From: Vibrio casei
GTDB lineage: Bacteria > Pseudomonadota > Gammaproteobacteria > Enterobacterales > Vibrionaceae
Length of the DNA stretch: 64,000 nt
Direction: 5' to 3'
Assembly: GCF_002218025.2 (NCBI RefSeq)
Contig: NZ_AP018681.1
Span: 558,001-622,000 of the forward strand
Shown here: positions 43,298-53,067 of the stretch, piece by piece
Layout of the letters: each line of letters starts with the position of its first letter
How positions within the stretch are numbered: the first letter of the stretch is position 1
Program-made: the position numbers and the translations under genes
The notes under the pieces: model-generated
Told to the model about the DNA's origin: nothing
Databases searched by the model: none
Seen by the model: only the letters and a program-made list of their open reading frames with translations

Positions 43298-44335
43298 ATG
43301 ATTACATTACAACAACAAAAAATCAGCAATACCCCACTTCTCGCAACACCCAGTCTCCTTAGCAATGTTAATTCTGTTCTACAAAATCACACTATTGCGA
43401 CCGCCCAACAGAAGCTTGAGGCTGAACAAGAGCGCACCGCAAAGTATAAATCACTTAAAGCTAACCTTCCCGCTAATACTGGCTTGATTCAAATTTCAGG
43501 TATTTTGGTGGCTGGTAGTATGGGAAATCTAGAAGCCTTGTGTGGTATGACAAGCTATCAGTCAATTTTGAATCAAATGTTTGCTTATACACAAAACACT
43601 TCAATTAAGCGTGTACTTCTTCATATCAGCTCGGGAGGCGGTGAAGCGTATAAAGTATTTAGTAGTTGTAAAGAAGTGAAAGACTTAGCACAAAAACACG
43701 GTATTGAACTTGTAGCTTATGCAGACGGAACTTGTGCTTCAGCAGCTTATGCTTGGGCTTCTATTGCAGATCAAATCATTTCACACCCTGAAAGTAATAA
43801 CATCGGGTCAATCGGAGTCGTAATGCAGTTGGTTAACGATAGCAAAGCCCTTGAGCAAAAAGGCTTGGATCGAACTTTCGTGTTCTCCGGTAATTCGAAA
43901 ATACCATTCGATCAAAATGGTGCATTCCGAGCTGACTTCATTAGCGATTTGCAAGCGAAGATTGATGAAACGTACAACACCTTTGTTAATCACGTAAGCA
44001 CTAACCGCAAGATGACCAAGCAAGATGTGATTAAAACTGAAGCTAAAACTTTTACAGCCAAGAAGGCGATGTCCTTGAAACTGATCGATCTTCTGATGAC
44101 TGAATCAGAGTTGTTTGAATACCTAGGTAAGCCGATCATTGGAAGTAAACAGCCAGTATCAGCCCCAACTTCTACCCCTTCAGCTTCAAAAGTCGAGGTT
44201 AAATCGGACATCAAAACAGAACAAGCTACGGAAAAGTTGAGGGATTTACAAAGCATAGTTAAAAAGCGTCTTAATCGGTCTGAAGATGATATCAAGCAGC
44301 AAGCCATTGCCAAACTAAAACAAAATAACTTATAA
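43298..44335 (+). CDS. S49-family serine protease (SppA/phage capsid protease type)
   Basis: The 345-residue protein has the SppA fold. RVLLHISSGGGEAYKVFSSC is the oxyanion-region motif, and YADGTCASAAYAWASIADQI holds the nucleophile Ser. SNNIGSIGVVMQLVND follows, with the Lys base further on (about EQKGLDRTFVFSG or FTAKKAMSLKLID). An N-terminal helical region replaces any signal peptide, so it acts in the cytoplasm. In phages such S49 enzymes mature the procapsid. Its C-terminal Lys/Gln-rich tail could act as a scaffold. Confidence 0.82.
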   Translation: MITLQQQKISNTPLLATPSLLSNVNSVLQNHTIATAQQKLEAEQERTAKYKSLKANLPANTGLIQISGILVAGSMGNLEALCGMTSYQSILNQMFAYTQNTSIKRVLLHISSGGGEAYKVFSSCKEVKDLAQKHGIELVAYADGTCASAAYAWASIADQIISHPESNNIGSIGVVMQLVNDSKALEQKGLDRTFVFSGNSKIPFDQNGAFRADFISDLQAKIDETYNTFVNHVSTNRKMTKQDVIKTEAKTFTAKKAMSLKLIDLLMTESELFEYLGKPIIGSKQPVSAPTSTPSASKVEVKSDIKTEQATEKLRDLQSIVKKRLNRSEDDIKQQAIAKLKQNNL

Positions 44336-44881
44336 AATAAAAGGAATAAAAATGAAATCGTTAAATGACTTTTTGAACGAATACTACAACACCTTAGAAT
44401 TAGAAACTGTAAATCAAGCCGAACTTGATAAGCGCATTAGTAATTATGTTAGTCGCTATGACATTGGTGTGGGTATTGCTAATACAAACCCTACACCAAG
44501 CTTTAGCGAGTTGTGCCTAGATCGCTTTGTATCGGTACAACTACACCAAATGTTAGATCGTGACAAGTTTATTACTTTTTCAAATTACTTGATTGAGAAT
44601 CCTACACACAAAGTTTCTGATGACAATCACCACTTGCATTTTTTTAAACATAATTGGTTGATTTTTGAAAAGTCTGAAGCTGAGCAAGAAGCAGATAAAA
44701 AAGTAATCATCGAACATGTGAAGAAAACTTATCAAGCAGAAGTTGACCAAGCAAACGCTGATTTGTTGGCAGATGAGGAGAAAGCTCTAAGTTCTGCACG
44801 TAAATCACTAGCCAAGTATTGATCCGCTCCAGCTGTTTTGGACACTGAGTTAAGTGAGTACAATCACTAACGAGGTGAACA

Positions 44882-45166
44882 ATGACAACTAAGAAAACTA
44901 GAATTAAACATTCCCCTGAATTTAAAGCAGAAGCCCTAAAACTAGCAGAGAGAGTGGGAGTAGCTGCGGCTGCAAGGCAGCTTTCTTTACATGAATCTCA
45001 AATCTACGGGTGGCGGAAGAACTCGAAGAAAGACACCAATACTAGTCAGCGAGAACAAGAGCTAGCCGCAGAGGTTGCCAAGCTCAAAAGGCAGTTGGCT
45101 GAGCAAGCAGAAGAGCTAGAAATTGTAAAAAAGGCCGCCACCTACTTCGCGAAAAATCTAAAGTAA
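44882..45166 (+). CDS. IS3-family OrfA (copy C)
   Basis: This 94-residue HTH subunit is identical to that of copies A, B and E. The A6G slippery tract at 45127-45133 allows the -1 shift into OrfB. Confidence 0.9.
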   Translation: MTTKKTRIKHSPEFKAEALKLAERVGVAAAARQLSLHESQIYGWRKNSKKDTNTSQREQELAAEVAKLKRQLAEQAEELEIVKKAATYFAKNLK

Positions 45167-45180
45167 ATTGCTACGAATTT

Positions 45181-46032
45181 ATGCTCGAACACCTGATGTA
45201 CTTCAATATTGTACGTATGGCTAAGGTATTCGGGGTATCCCGAAGTGGGTTTTATTACTGGGTTAAACATCGCCATAAGGCTAGCCAACGCGAGGCAGTT
45301 CGCCAAGAGCTTGATACAAAGGTCAAAGAAGCTTTTGATAACAGCAAAGGCCGAGATGGCTCAAGGCGAATCCAAAAAGAACTGTCTGAGAGCGGTGATA
45401 ACCACAATGTGAAAACCATTGCGGCCAGTATGAAGCGTCAAGATTTAACGCCGAAAGCGGCACGTAAATTTAAGTGCACGACAGACAGCAAGCATCAAAT
45501 GCCAGTTGCTCCAAACTTGCTGGCTCAGAACTTTAACGCAGCGGCTCCGAATGAAAAATGGGCGGGAGACATCACCTATGTTGCGACAAGCGAAGGCTGG
45601 TTGTACTTGGCAGTAATTATTGACCTTTACTCAAGACAAGTAATCGGATGGTCTATGGATACCAGAATGACGGCTACGCTGGTCTGTGATGCTCTATCAA
45701 TGGCTTTGTTCCGTCGCGAATTTCCTGAGCAGGTTATCGTTCATAGTGATCGAGGTAGTCAGTACTGCTCAAAAGATTATCGAGACCTCATAACTGTTTA
45801 TAATCTAAAGCAAAGTATGAGTAGGAAAGGAAACTGCTGGGACAATGCTTGTGTTGAGAGCTTCTTCCATTCGATGAAAGTTGAAGCGATCCAATATGAG
45901 CCGATTATGACGAGAGACCAGATGCGTCAAACGATCTTCGAGTACATAGAGGTTGATTATAATCGGACAAGAAGGCACAGTGCTCTTGGGTATCTAAGCC
46001 CTGTTAACTTTGAACAGCAAAATGTCGCTTAA
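45181..46032 (+). CDS. IS3-family OrfB DDE transposase (copy C)
   Basis: This 283-residue catalytic subunit has an intact DDE triad and the C-terminal YNRTRRHSALGYLSPVNFE signature of IS3-family enzymes. Its start codon lies 15 bp after the OrfA stop. Confidence 0.92.
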   Translation: MLEHLMYFNIVRMAKVFGVSRSGFYYWVKHRHKASQREAVRQELDTKVKEAFDNSKGRDGSRRIQKELSESGDNHNVKTIAASMKRQDLTPKAARKFKCTTDSKHQMPVAPNLLAQNFNAAAPNEKWAGDITYVATSEGWLYLAVIIDLYSRQVIGWSMDTRMTATLVCDALSMALFRREFPEQVIVHSDRGSQYCSKDYRDLITVYNLKQSMSRKGNCWDNACVESFFHSMKVEAIQYEPIMTRDQMRQTIFEYIEVDYNRTRRHSALGYLSPVNFEQQNVA

Positions 46033-46423
46033 TGAAGTGTCCAGTCTGGCTGGAGCAGATCATATGAAGCCGATCTTGTTAAAGCTAATAAACCAAACTT
46101 AGAGCAATTTAAGCAACTGGCTACTGTTAAAGCTGAGCTTAGTACCCTTTTGGATGGTATAGCCGAATTTAGCTACGAGGATATTAAAGCTCAATGTTCA
46201 GTGAAAGATAACTCTCTTTTAGTGTCCGCAATGGAAAGCTTGGGTTATTCCAAAGTCAAAAAAGGCACTAAAAACGTATGGGTAAAGGAGGGTGTATGAT
46301 TATTGATTACAACATCGCTCGACAACTCGCCCAAGCAGAACTTCTAAAGACACTCACTCCCTGATCCGCACCAGCAGTTTTGGACACCGAGTTAAGTGAG
46401 TACAATCACTAACGAGGTGAACC

Positions 46424-46708
46424 ATGACAAGCAAGAAAAAACGTATTATCCATTCCCCTGAATTTAAAGCAGAAGCCCTGAAGCTAGCAGAGAAAGTGGG
46501 AGTAGCTGCGGCAGCGAGACAACTGTCGTTACACGAATCCCAGATCTATGGTTGGCGTAAGTCAGCTAAGAGCGACACCAGCACCAGTCAGCGGGAAAAA
46601 GATCTAGCCGCTGAAGTTGCCAAACTCAAACGACAATTGGCTGAGCAAGCTGAAGAGCTAGATATAGTAAAAAAGGCCGCCACCTACTTCGCGAAAAACC
46701 TAAAGTAG
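46424..46708 (+). CDS. IS3-family OrfA (copy D)
   Basis: This 94-residue HTH subunit differs from the other copies at roughly a dozen residues by eye (for example KKKRIIHS and KSAKSDTSTS). The frameshift tract A6G is conserved at 46669-46675. Confidence 0.9.
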   Translation: MTSKKKRIIHSPEFKAEALKLAEKVGVAAAARQLSLHESQIYGWRKSAKSDTSTSQREKDLAAEVAKLKRQLAEQAEELDIVKKAATYFAKNLK

Positions 46709-46722
46709 ATTGCTACGAATTT

Positions 46723-47574
46723 ATGCTCGAACACCTGCTTTGCTTCAGAGTTGCCCGCATGGCTAAGGTGTTCGGTGTTTCACGAAGTGGGTTTTATTAC
46801 TGGATTAAGCATCGCCACAAGGCCATCCAGCGCGAGGTAACTCGCCAAGAGCTTGATACGAAGGTCAAAGAGGCTTTTGATAATAGCAAAGGTCGTGATG
46901 GCTCAAGGCGCATCCAGAAAGAGCTGGCTGAGAACGGTGATAGCCGTAATGTTAAAACCATTGCCGCCAGTATGAAGCGGCAGGATTTAACGCCGAAAGC
47001 GGCACGTAAGTTTAAGTGTACGACGGACAGCAAACATAAAATGCCAGTTGCTCCGAACCTGCTGGCTCAGGATTTTAAGGCAGAGGCTCCGAATCAAAAG
47101 TGGGCGGGAGACATCACCTATGTTGCGACAAGCGAAGGCTGGCTGTATTTGGCGGTAATCATTGACCTTTATTCCAGGCAAGTAGTCGGTTGGTCTATGG
47201 ATACCAGAATGACGGCAACTCTGGTTTGCGATGCGTTATCAATGGCCTTGTTCCGTCGAGGGTTCCCTGAGCAGGTTATCGTTCATAGTGACCGAGGTAG
47301 TCAGTACTGCTCAAAAGATTATCGAGACATCATAACTGCTTATAATCTAAAGCAAAGTATGAGTAGGAAAGGAAACTGCTGGGATAATGCTTGTGTTGAG
47401 AGCTTCTTCCATTCATTGAAAGTTGAAGCGATCCAGTATGAGCCGATCATGACGCGAGACGAGATGCGCCAAACGATCTTTGAATACATAGAGGTTGATT
47501 ATAATCGGACAAGAAGGCACAGTGCTCTTGGGTATCTAAGCCCAGTTAACTTTGAAAATCAAAATGTCGCTTAA
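46723..47574 (+). CDS. IS3-family OrfB DDE transposase (copy D)
   Basis: This 283-residue subunit has the DDE triad (WAGDITYV, VHSDRGSQYC, DNACVESFFHS) intact. Substitutions against the other copies are spread along the protein, which indicates divergence under selection, not decay. Confidence 0.92.
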   Translation: MLEHLLCFRVARMAKVFGVSRSGFYYWIKHRHKAIQREVTRQELDTKVKEAFDNSKGRDGSRRIQKELAENGDSRNVKTIAASMKRQDLTPKAARKFKCTTDSKHKMPVAPNLLAQDFKAEAPNQKWAGDITYVATSEGWLYLAVIIDLYSRQVVGWSMDTRMTATLVCDALSMALFRRGFPEQVIVHSDRGSQYCSKDYRDIITAYNLKQSMSRKGNCWDNACVESFFHSLKVEAIQYEPIMTRDEMRQTIFEYIEVDYNRTRRHSALGYLSPVNFENQNVA

Positions 47575-47714
47575 TGAAGTGTCCAGTCTGGCTGGAGCAG
47601 ATCACCCAGCTCCAAACAATACCTTTTTGAGATGGATATTTATCAAAAGTTGGTAAGTGGCGAGATTAAAGACACAGACACAATTAAACATTACACAGAA
47701 GAGGCATAATAAAA

Positions 47715-47978
47715 ATGATTACTACAGAATATAAGCTAAGCCAAATCAATCAACTCCGTTCTACTATCTTGAAAAATCAACGTGAACTTACGAAATTCGA
47801 AGATAAACAGGTTTTTAGCGACCAAATTGTTTATGACTGGCACAACAACCGATTCGCTCAGCTTAAACCACTAGAAGAACATTACGAGTATTGGCTAAAT
47901 TGGCGAGATGAGTACCTTGAGTGCTTACGAGGTAATATTGTTGCAGATCAAGCAATTTTGGAGGGTATGCTTAAATGA
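47715..47978 (+). CDS. Hypothetical 87-residue element protein
   Basis: The frame begins MITTEYKLSQINQLRSTILK and is rich in aromatic and charged residues (EEHYEYWLNWRDEYLECLRG), consistent with a helical bundle. Its stop overlaps the next ATG by 4 bp. The family is unknown. It lies in the morphogenesis-type operon. Confidence 0.6.
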   Translation: MITTEYKLSQINQLRSTILKNQRELTKFEDKQVFSDQIVYDWHNNRFAQLKPLEEHYEYWLNWRDEYLECLRGNIVADQAILEGMLK

Positions 47979-48421
47979 AATTAATCAAAAAAGAATTTGA
48001 TGATGTTGTTCTTCAAGCTTCAAAGCTGAAACAATCTACTGTAAACATTGAGTTATTCAAACTTAGTAAAATCCTTGTTCCGTGTGTGGGCATCTTGTCT
48101 GATCAAAAAGACAGCCCCGATTTGTACACTATCTTATTTAGTATTGTAGCGCAAAAGTCTTCCGTCGAGCATTTCGAATCATTGCAAACTTTATTGTTAA
48201 GCACTCTAGTGAATGATGATTTAGAGCATATCCAAGATATTGACCAGTATCTTGAAGATAAGGGCATTAATTCTCTTGATGTATTCATGTGGCTGTTCCA
48301 AGCTCAACTAATCCAACCACTGCAATCAACACAAACTTTTAAAGTGTTACAGAGTCACTTTGATGACATCAAGGAAACGTTTTTCCCAAGCTTAGGTATT
48401 ACCCCTACCCCAACGGAGTGA
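47975..48421 (+). CDS. Hypothetical 148-residue element protein
   Basis: The protein begins MKLIKKEFDDVVLQASKLKQ and continues with helical segments such as FSIVAQKSSVEHFESLQTLL and LQSHFDDIKETFFPSLG. It is probably all-alpha. It is in an operon with the genes before and after it (7 bp gap downstream). By position ahead of the tape-measure gene it may be a minor tail or assembly protein, but this is only context. Confidence 0.6.
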   Translation: MKLIKKEFDDVVLQASKLKQSTVNIELFKLSKILVPCVGILSDQKDSPDLYTILFSIVAQKSSVEHFESLQTLLLSTLVNDDLEHIQDIDQYLEDKGINSLDVFMWLFQAQLIQPLQSTQTFKVLQSHFDDIKETFFPSLGITPTPTE

Positions 48422-48705
48422 TATTAAAATGACTACTAATCAATCAGGGGGCTTATCGCCCCCTTTTTTACGGGTGAAGCATCTCCCCACTGTCTACAAA
48501 ATCTTGAATGAAATTGAAGGTAAACCGCTTACAGACATAACCCCAGAGACATATCGAAGCATTCTTGAATTTTTGGAATCGGTACAAATTGAAGGTGGAG
48601 TGTTTGAGAATATCAGTTTATTTTTCGAGTTTATTAAGCCTCTTTATGAGTGCCAATTGTTACCCGATCTACAAACGGATATTAATACTAAGAGATTGAA
48701 TAATC

Positions 48706-50249
48706 GTAACTATTCACCCAGGAGCTATTGACAGCAAATTTATGTGACTGAGTTAACTTGATCCCACATTCAACTTGAGTGATCTTTTTGTGGTGGCAAT
48801 CTGGAGGTATGAATAAGAAAACATTACCTCCACCGCCAGATTTCGATTCGCCTGAAGAGGCGAAAGATATCATCCACTTTTTATGGAATAAGTTGGCTGA
48901 GCTTGAAGATAGGCTAAACCAAAATAGTCGCAACTCTTCTGTGCCATCATCTCAACAACCCCTGCATAATAAAGCTAAAAATACTTCGCCGAATCGGAAG
49001 AAATCTGGAAAAAAGCAAGGAGCTCAACCAGGTCATAAAGGCCATCGCCGACTGCTTCATCCTATTGAAGAGAGCGCCTCGGTTGAGCAATATTTACCGA
49101 ATAAGATATGCCACTGCGGTGGGTGTGTTATTCCAAATCGAAAACCTTATAAACGACACCAAATCTTTGACTTGCCAGATATCTCATACACGCTTGTTGA
49201 ACATCAAATTTTTAAAGGCGAGTGCTCATGGTGTGGTGATAAGCATCAAGCGGAGCTTCCAGAGTCTGTGCCCGATGTTCAAATGGGGTCAAATCTACAT
49301 AGCTTTATCGCAATCCAGGCGACGCAGCACCACCAAAGCATAGGTAAAATACAATCTATGTTGAAAGACGTCTTCCAGCTTAACTTCTCAACAGGTGCAA
49401 TATCAGCGGCGCAAGGACGAGTCACTGAATACTTAGCCGATACTCATACTCAAATTCATGAAACAGTCAAAGCATCTAAACTGATTATGGCTGATGAGAC
49501 TTCGCATCAGCGCAATAATGATAAACGCTGGATGTGGGCCGCACTCAGCAATAACGTAGCCTTTTTCCAAATTAACAGTGGAAGAAACCAACATGCTGCC
49601 AAACGACTACTTGGTGAAGCGGTTTCACACCTTTTAGTGACTGACCAATATTCTGCCTACAAATATATCGACGAATCTAAGCGCCAATTATGCTGGGCTC
49701 ACATATTAAGGAACGTCATCGCTATCGAGGAAAGCGTTTGTCCTGAAAACCAAAAAATCGGAGAAAAACTCGCTTTAATCGCTCATAGCGTATTCAGGTG
49801 TCATCACCGATATATCGAAGAAAAAATTACCGAAAGCCAATATTACCGCCGACTCAGGCGATTACGAAAGAGCTGGCTTCATTGGCTCAAATTGGGTAGT
49901 TATCAATGCTCAAAACGATATCGAGGTAGATGTCGAAACCTCATCGCTGATGATGCCATGGTCTGGCGGTTTATGGACGACTCCGAGTGCCCGTTAACAA
50001 ACAACGCAGCGGAGCGAGTTCTCCGTAATTACATACTGATGAGGAAGTGTTGTTACGTGACTCGCTCATATCGAGGCGACCAGTTCCGCGAACGAATGTT
50101 CTCGCTGATAGAAACAGCCAAACTTCAGCAGGTCTCTGCTTATAAATGGCTGCGTGAAATCGTCGAACATCACATGTTGAGAGTTGATTATCAGGCGCCA
50201 GTATTTTTTAGCGTAAACCGTCGTCAATAGCTCGTGGGTGAATAGTTAC
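48706..50249 (+). mobile_element. IS66-family element (single-gene type)
   Basis: The 1544-bp element has inverted repeats GTAACTATTCACCCA(G/C)GAGC at both ends. The 8-bp target duplication GAATAATC (48698-48705 and 50250-50257) is the size expected for IS66. It carries one transposase gene and lacks the small tnpA and tnpB genes. Confidence 0.93.
48779..50230 (+). CDS. IS66-family transposase (TnpC type)
   Basis: The 483-residue protein has an N-terminal coiled coil (KDIIHFLWNKLAELEDRLNQ), then NSRNSSVPSSQQP and GAQPGHKGHRR. A zinc-binding region (CHCGGCVIPNRK, CSWCGDKHQAELPE) and an IS66 catalytic core follow. The core has MADETSHQRNNDKRWMWAAL, LLVTDQYSAYKYI and NNAAERVLRNYILMRK, which hold the likely acidic residues. 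The start at 48779 gives a short upstream extension. MNKKTLPPPPDFDSPEEAKD at 48809 is the more likely start. Confidence 0.9.
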   Translation: MIFLWWQSGGMNKKTLPPPPDFDSPEEAKDIIHFLWNKLAELEDRLNQNSRNSSVPSSQQPLHNKAKNTSPNRKKSGKKQGAQPGHKGHRRLLHPIEESASVEQYLPNKICHCGGCVIPNRKPYKRHQIFDLPDISYTLVEHQIFKGECSWCGDKHQAELPESVPDVQMGSNLHSFIAIQATQHHQSIGKIQSMLKDVFQLNFSTGAISAAQGRVTEYLADTHTQIHETVKASKLIMADETSHQRNNDKRWMWAALSNNVAFFQINSGRNQHAAKRLLGEAVSHLLVTDQYSAYKYIDESKRQLCWAHILRNVIAIEESVCPENQKIGEKLALIAHSVFRCHHRYIEEKITESQYYRRLRRLRKSWLHWLKLGSYQCSKRYRGRCRNLIADDAMVWRFMDDSECPLTNNAAERVLRNYILMRKCCYVTRSYRGDQFRERMFSLIETAKLQQVSAYKWLREIVEHHMLRVDYQAPVFFSVNRRQ

Positions 50250-50620
50250 GAATAATCTACGTGCTCAACTAGCTGAAGAAACGGATAAAGATAAACGATT
50301 AGAAATCAAGAATGCGATCAATAGTGCTAAGAATGCCAACCGCCCAAGCGACTTAATTCAACAACAAACAGACGCCCTAACCGCCTTATATGGCGAAGAA
50401 TACGCTTCCGTAATACAGTGGGTTATCTCCTCCCAGATACCTCTAGAACGTGCTTTAAACCTCTCATTTAAGCAGTTTGTGGATGAATACAACATCAGTG
50501 TACTAAAAAACAACATAGAGTACAGCCACCACTTGGAAGAGAAGAACAAGGAAGCACAACAAGAGGCAATCCGACAAGCTCAAGGTAGACGATAACCAAT
50601 TAACAGACAAAGGATTTTTT

Positions 50621-50764
50621 ATGATTAAACATTTACAACTTTTCGCAGTAGCAACCTTTTGGAACTTATTAGGGCTAGTGCTAGGAATCGATACACCAGT
50701 TATTATTTTAAACTTTATCATTTTATTGTGTGCCTATAAATACGGACTAGAGGAGGGTAAATAA
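50621..50764 (+). CDS. Small membrane protein (47 residues)
   Basis: The peptide begins MIKHLQLFAVATFWNLLGLV and continues LGIDTPVIILNFIILLCAYK. It has two hydrophobic segments with a short loop, then a charged end. AAAGGA precedes the ATG, and its stop abuts the next start (TAAATG). A holin-like or membrane-anchoring role is possible but not shown. Confidence 0.55.
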   Translation: MIKHLQLFAVATFWNLLGLVLGIDTPVIILNFIILLCAYKYGLEEGK

Positions 50765-51136
50765 ATGGATGTAATCACTAATGCGCTGAATTATTCATTA
50801 GGGGCGCAATCACGCTTATATGAGCTATCTAAGCCCCTTCCTGAGCTTGTTATGCAAAGAGTAACTGTAGAGGGTGAAGATATTGAACTTATGAAGGTAA
50901 TCCGCCCTTTCAACAATGACTTGAAAGAGCTAATCGAGTGGAAAGCGTTTCTTGAATTAGCACAACTTGATGAGCTTGAAGATGTTTTCATCAGCGACAG
51001 ATATAAGAAAGATATCATTAAGCTTTACCACGAATTCCCACAAGATCCCGAGGTTCAAGACCTTTACCTTGACTTGGTTGTAATGGGAATTATCGATCCT
51101 GAGATTGAACAGAATAATAATAAAAATGAGGGTTAG
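50765..51136 (+). CDS. Possible tail-assembly chaperone-like protein
   Basis: The 123-residue acidic protein begins MDVITNALNYSLGAQSRLYE and contains NDLKELIEWKAFLELAQLDE. It lies 2 bp upstream of the tape-measure gene, where tail-assembly chaperones are encoded in tailed phages. No slippery sequence for a chaperone frameshift is obvious. Function is inferred from position only. Confidence 0.5.
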   Translation: MDVITNALNYSLGAQSRLYELSKPLPELVMQRVTVEGEDIELMKVIRPFNNDLKELIEWKAFLELAQLDELEDVFISDRYKKDIIKLYHEFPQDPEVQDLYLDLVVMGIIDPEIEQNNNKNEG

Positions 51137-51916
51137 GCATGGATAATGTAGCAGAGTATGGAATTAGTATAGAATTTGAGAACAAACGTAGGCTGTTCAG
51201 GGAGCTTCAAGAGTTCGAAAAGAAATTTAATCGTATCAATGAATCGGCTCACCGAAAAGAAATGAAGCGACAAAAGGAATTACTCGCTTTACACAAAAAG
51301 AACAATGATAAGAAGCTCAAAGATGATAAGCGAACTAACGCACAAGAAGAGCGAGAGACTAAGAAAACGTTAGCAACAGAAAAACGTGCACATGAGAAGG
51401 CACAGAGGGAAGAACAGCGAAGACTTCAAAAGCAACGTGTACAACAGGCCAAGTTCAACGATTGGAAGCTTAGACAATTCCGCTCGGCAAGTTACGCACG
51501 ATTAACACTTGAGCAAAAGATGAATATCAAATCTGTTTTAAATAGTAAGAAGACAGAAGAAGAAATTCGAGATGAGTATTCCCGTACAACCTCCCATTAC
51601 GCTAGAGAGCTAAAGCAACGCAGTGCATACGAACGTAAACAACAAGCCAAGAATCGTGCTAAAAATGACGGTGGTGGTAAAGGTAGTAAGGACGTTAAAA
51701 GCGGAACTATGTTACCTATTGCGCTTAATCCCGCGCTAATGGCAGGTGCAGGTATAGCCTTGGGGGGCATGGCAGTCAAACAGGGGTTAACTTCAGGTCA
51801 GCAACGCTATGAACGACTTCAACAAGGTTCTGATCAGACTGGAATTTCGGTAGATGATCCGCTCCAGCTGTTTTGGACACTGAGTTAAGTGAGTACAATC
51901 ACTAACGAGGTGAACA

Positions 51917-52201
51917 ATGACAACTAAGAAAACTAGAATTAAACATTCCCCTGAATTTAAAGCAGAAGCCCTAAAACTAGCAGAGAGAGTGGGAGTAGCT
52001 GCGGCTGCAAGGCAGCTTTCTTTACATGAATCTCAAATCTACGGGTGGCGGAAGAACTCGAAGAAAGACACCAATACTAGTCAGCGAGAACAAGAGCTAG
52101 CCGCAGAGGTTGCCAAGCTCAAAAGGCAGTTGGCTGAGCAAGCAGAAGAGCTAGAAATTGTAAAAAAGGCCGCCACCTACTTCGCGAAAAATCTAAAGTA
52201 A
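51917..52201 (+). CDS. IS3-family OrfA (copy E)
   Basis: This 94-residue HTH subunit is identical to copies A-C, with the slippery tract at 52162-52168. It is inserted in the same direction as the host gene, so read-through transcription is likely. Confidence 0.9.
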   Translation: MTTKKTRIKHSPEFKAEALKLAERVGVAAAARQLSLHESQIYGWRKNSKKDTNTSQREQELAAEVAKLKRQLAEQAEELEIVKKAATYFAKNLK

Positions 52202-52215
52202 ATTGCTACGAATTT

Positions 52216-53067
52216 ATGCTCGAACACCTGATGTACTTCAATATTGTACGTATGGCTAAGGTATTCGGGGTATCCCGAAGTGGGTTTTATTACTGGGTTA
52301 AACATCGCCATAAGGCTAGCCAACGCGAGGCAGTTCGCCAAGAGCTTGATACAAAGGTCAAAGAAGCTTTTGATAACAGCAAAGGCCGAGATGGCTCAAG
52401 GCGAATCCAAAAAGAACTGTCTGAGAGCGGTGATAACCACAATGTGAAAACCATTGCGGCCAGTATGAAGCGTCAAGATTTAACGCCGAAAGCGGCACGT
52501 AAATTTAAGTGCACGACAGACAGCAAGCATCAAATGCCAGTTGCTCCAAACTTGCTGGCTCAGAACTTTAACGCAGCGGCTCCGAATGAAAAATGGGCGG
52601 GAGACATCACCTATGTTGCGACAAGCGAAGGCTGGTTGTACTTGGCAGTAATTATTGACCTTTACTCAAGACAAGTAATCGGATGGTCTATGGATACCAG
52701 AATGACGGCTACGCTGGTCTGTGATGCTCTATCAATGGCTTTGTTCCGTCGCGAATTTCCTGAGCAGGTTATCGTTCATAGTGATCGAGGTAGTCAGTAC
52801 TGCTCAAAAGATTATCGAGACCTCATAACTGTTTATAATCTAAAGCAAAGTATGAGTAGGAAAGGAAACTGCTGGGACAATGCTTGTGTTGAGAGCTTCT
52901 TCCATTCGATGAAAGTTGAAGCGATCCAATATGAGCCGATTATGACGAGAGACCAGATGCGTCAAACGATCTTCGAGTACATAGAGGTTGATTATAATCG
53001 GACAAGAAGGCACAGTGCTCTTGGGTATCTAAGCCCTGTTAACTTTGAACAGCAAAATGTCGCTTAA
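52216..53067 (+). CDS. IS3-family OrfB DDE transposase (copy E)
   Basis: This 283-residue catalytic subunit is intact and identical in protein sequence to copies A-C. Four identical proteins across 20 kb show that expansion is too recent for divergence. Confidence 0.92.
   Translation: MLEHLMYFNIVRMAKVFGVSRSGFYYWVKHRHKASQREAVRQELDTKVKEAFDNSKGRDGSRRIQKELSESGDNHNVKTIAASMKRQDLTPKAARKFKCTTDSKHQMPVAPNLLAQNFNAAAPNEKWAGDITYVATSEGWLYLAVIIDLYSRQVIGWSMDTRMTATLVCDALSMALFRREFPEQVIVHSDRGSQYCSKDYRDLITVYNLKQSMSRKGNCWDNACVESFFHSMKVEAIQYEPIMTRDQMRQTIFEYIEVDYNRTRRHSALGYLSPVNFEQQNVA

Larger units (their letters stand above)
44820..46062 (+). mobile_element. IS3-family element, copy C
   Basis: The 1243-bp element is in plus orientation with TAT target duplications (44817-44819 and 46063-46065). 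It interrupts the gene after the S49 protease. It is inverted relative to copies A and B. Confidence 0.93.
44352..46299 (+). pseudogene. Element gene split by IS copy C (233 residues when rebuilt)
   Basis: The pieces are 44352-44819 and 46066-46299. Without copy C and one TAT duplication they form a 702-nt frame. It begins MKSLNDFLNEYYNTLELETV, has a long helical Lys/Glu-rich middle and ends with a winged-helix-like segment (LVSAMESLGYSKVKKGTKNV). The current frame stops at the IS after 156 residues. Position after the capsid protease suggests a structural or packaging-related role, but no family is recognised. Confidence 0.7.
46362..47604 (+). mobile_element. IS3-family element, copy D (diverged subtype)
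   Basis: This element is the same length and organisation as the other copies, but its ends start TGATCCGCACCAGCAG and its proteins differ at scattered positions. It is flanked by a CCC duplication. It represents an older or separately acquired lineage. Confidence 0.92.
46296..47709 (+). pseudogene. Small element gene split by IS copy D (55 residues when rebuilt)
   Basis: The pieces are 46296-46361 and 47608-47709. Removing copy D and one CCC duplication gives MIIDYNIARQLAQAELLK, then TLTPSSKQYLFEMDIYQKL and VSGEIKDTDTIKHYTEEA. Its ATG overlaps the stop of the upstream gene by 4 bp. The family is unknown; it resembles the short linker genes of phage head-tail modules only by position. Confidence 0.65.
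48429..50595 (+). pseudogene. Element gene split by the IS66 copy (204 residues when rebuilt)
   Basis: The pieces are 48429-48705 and 50258-50595. Removing the IS66-type element and one 8-bp duplication gives a 615-nt frame. It begins MTTNQSGGLSPPFLRVKHLP and ends LEEKNKEAQQEAIRQAQGRR with a strongly charged helix. Its N-terminal region (LPTVYKILNEIEGKPLTDIT) is reminiscent of phage tail-assembly proteins, but no family is certain. The gene is broken in this strain. Confidence 0.7.
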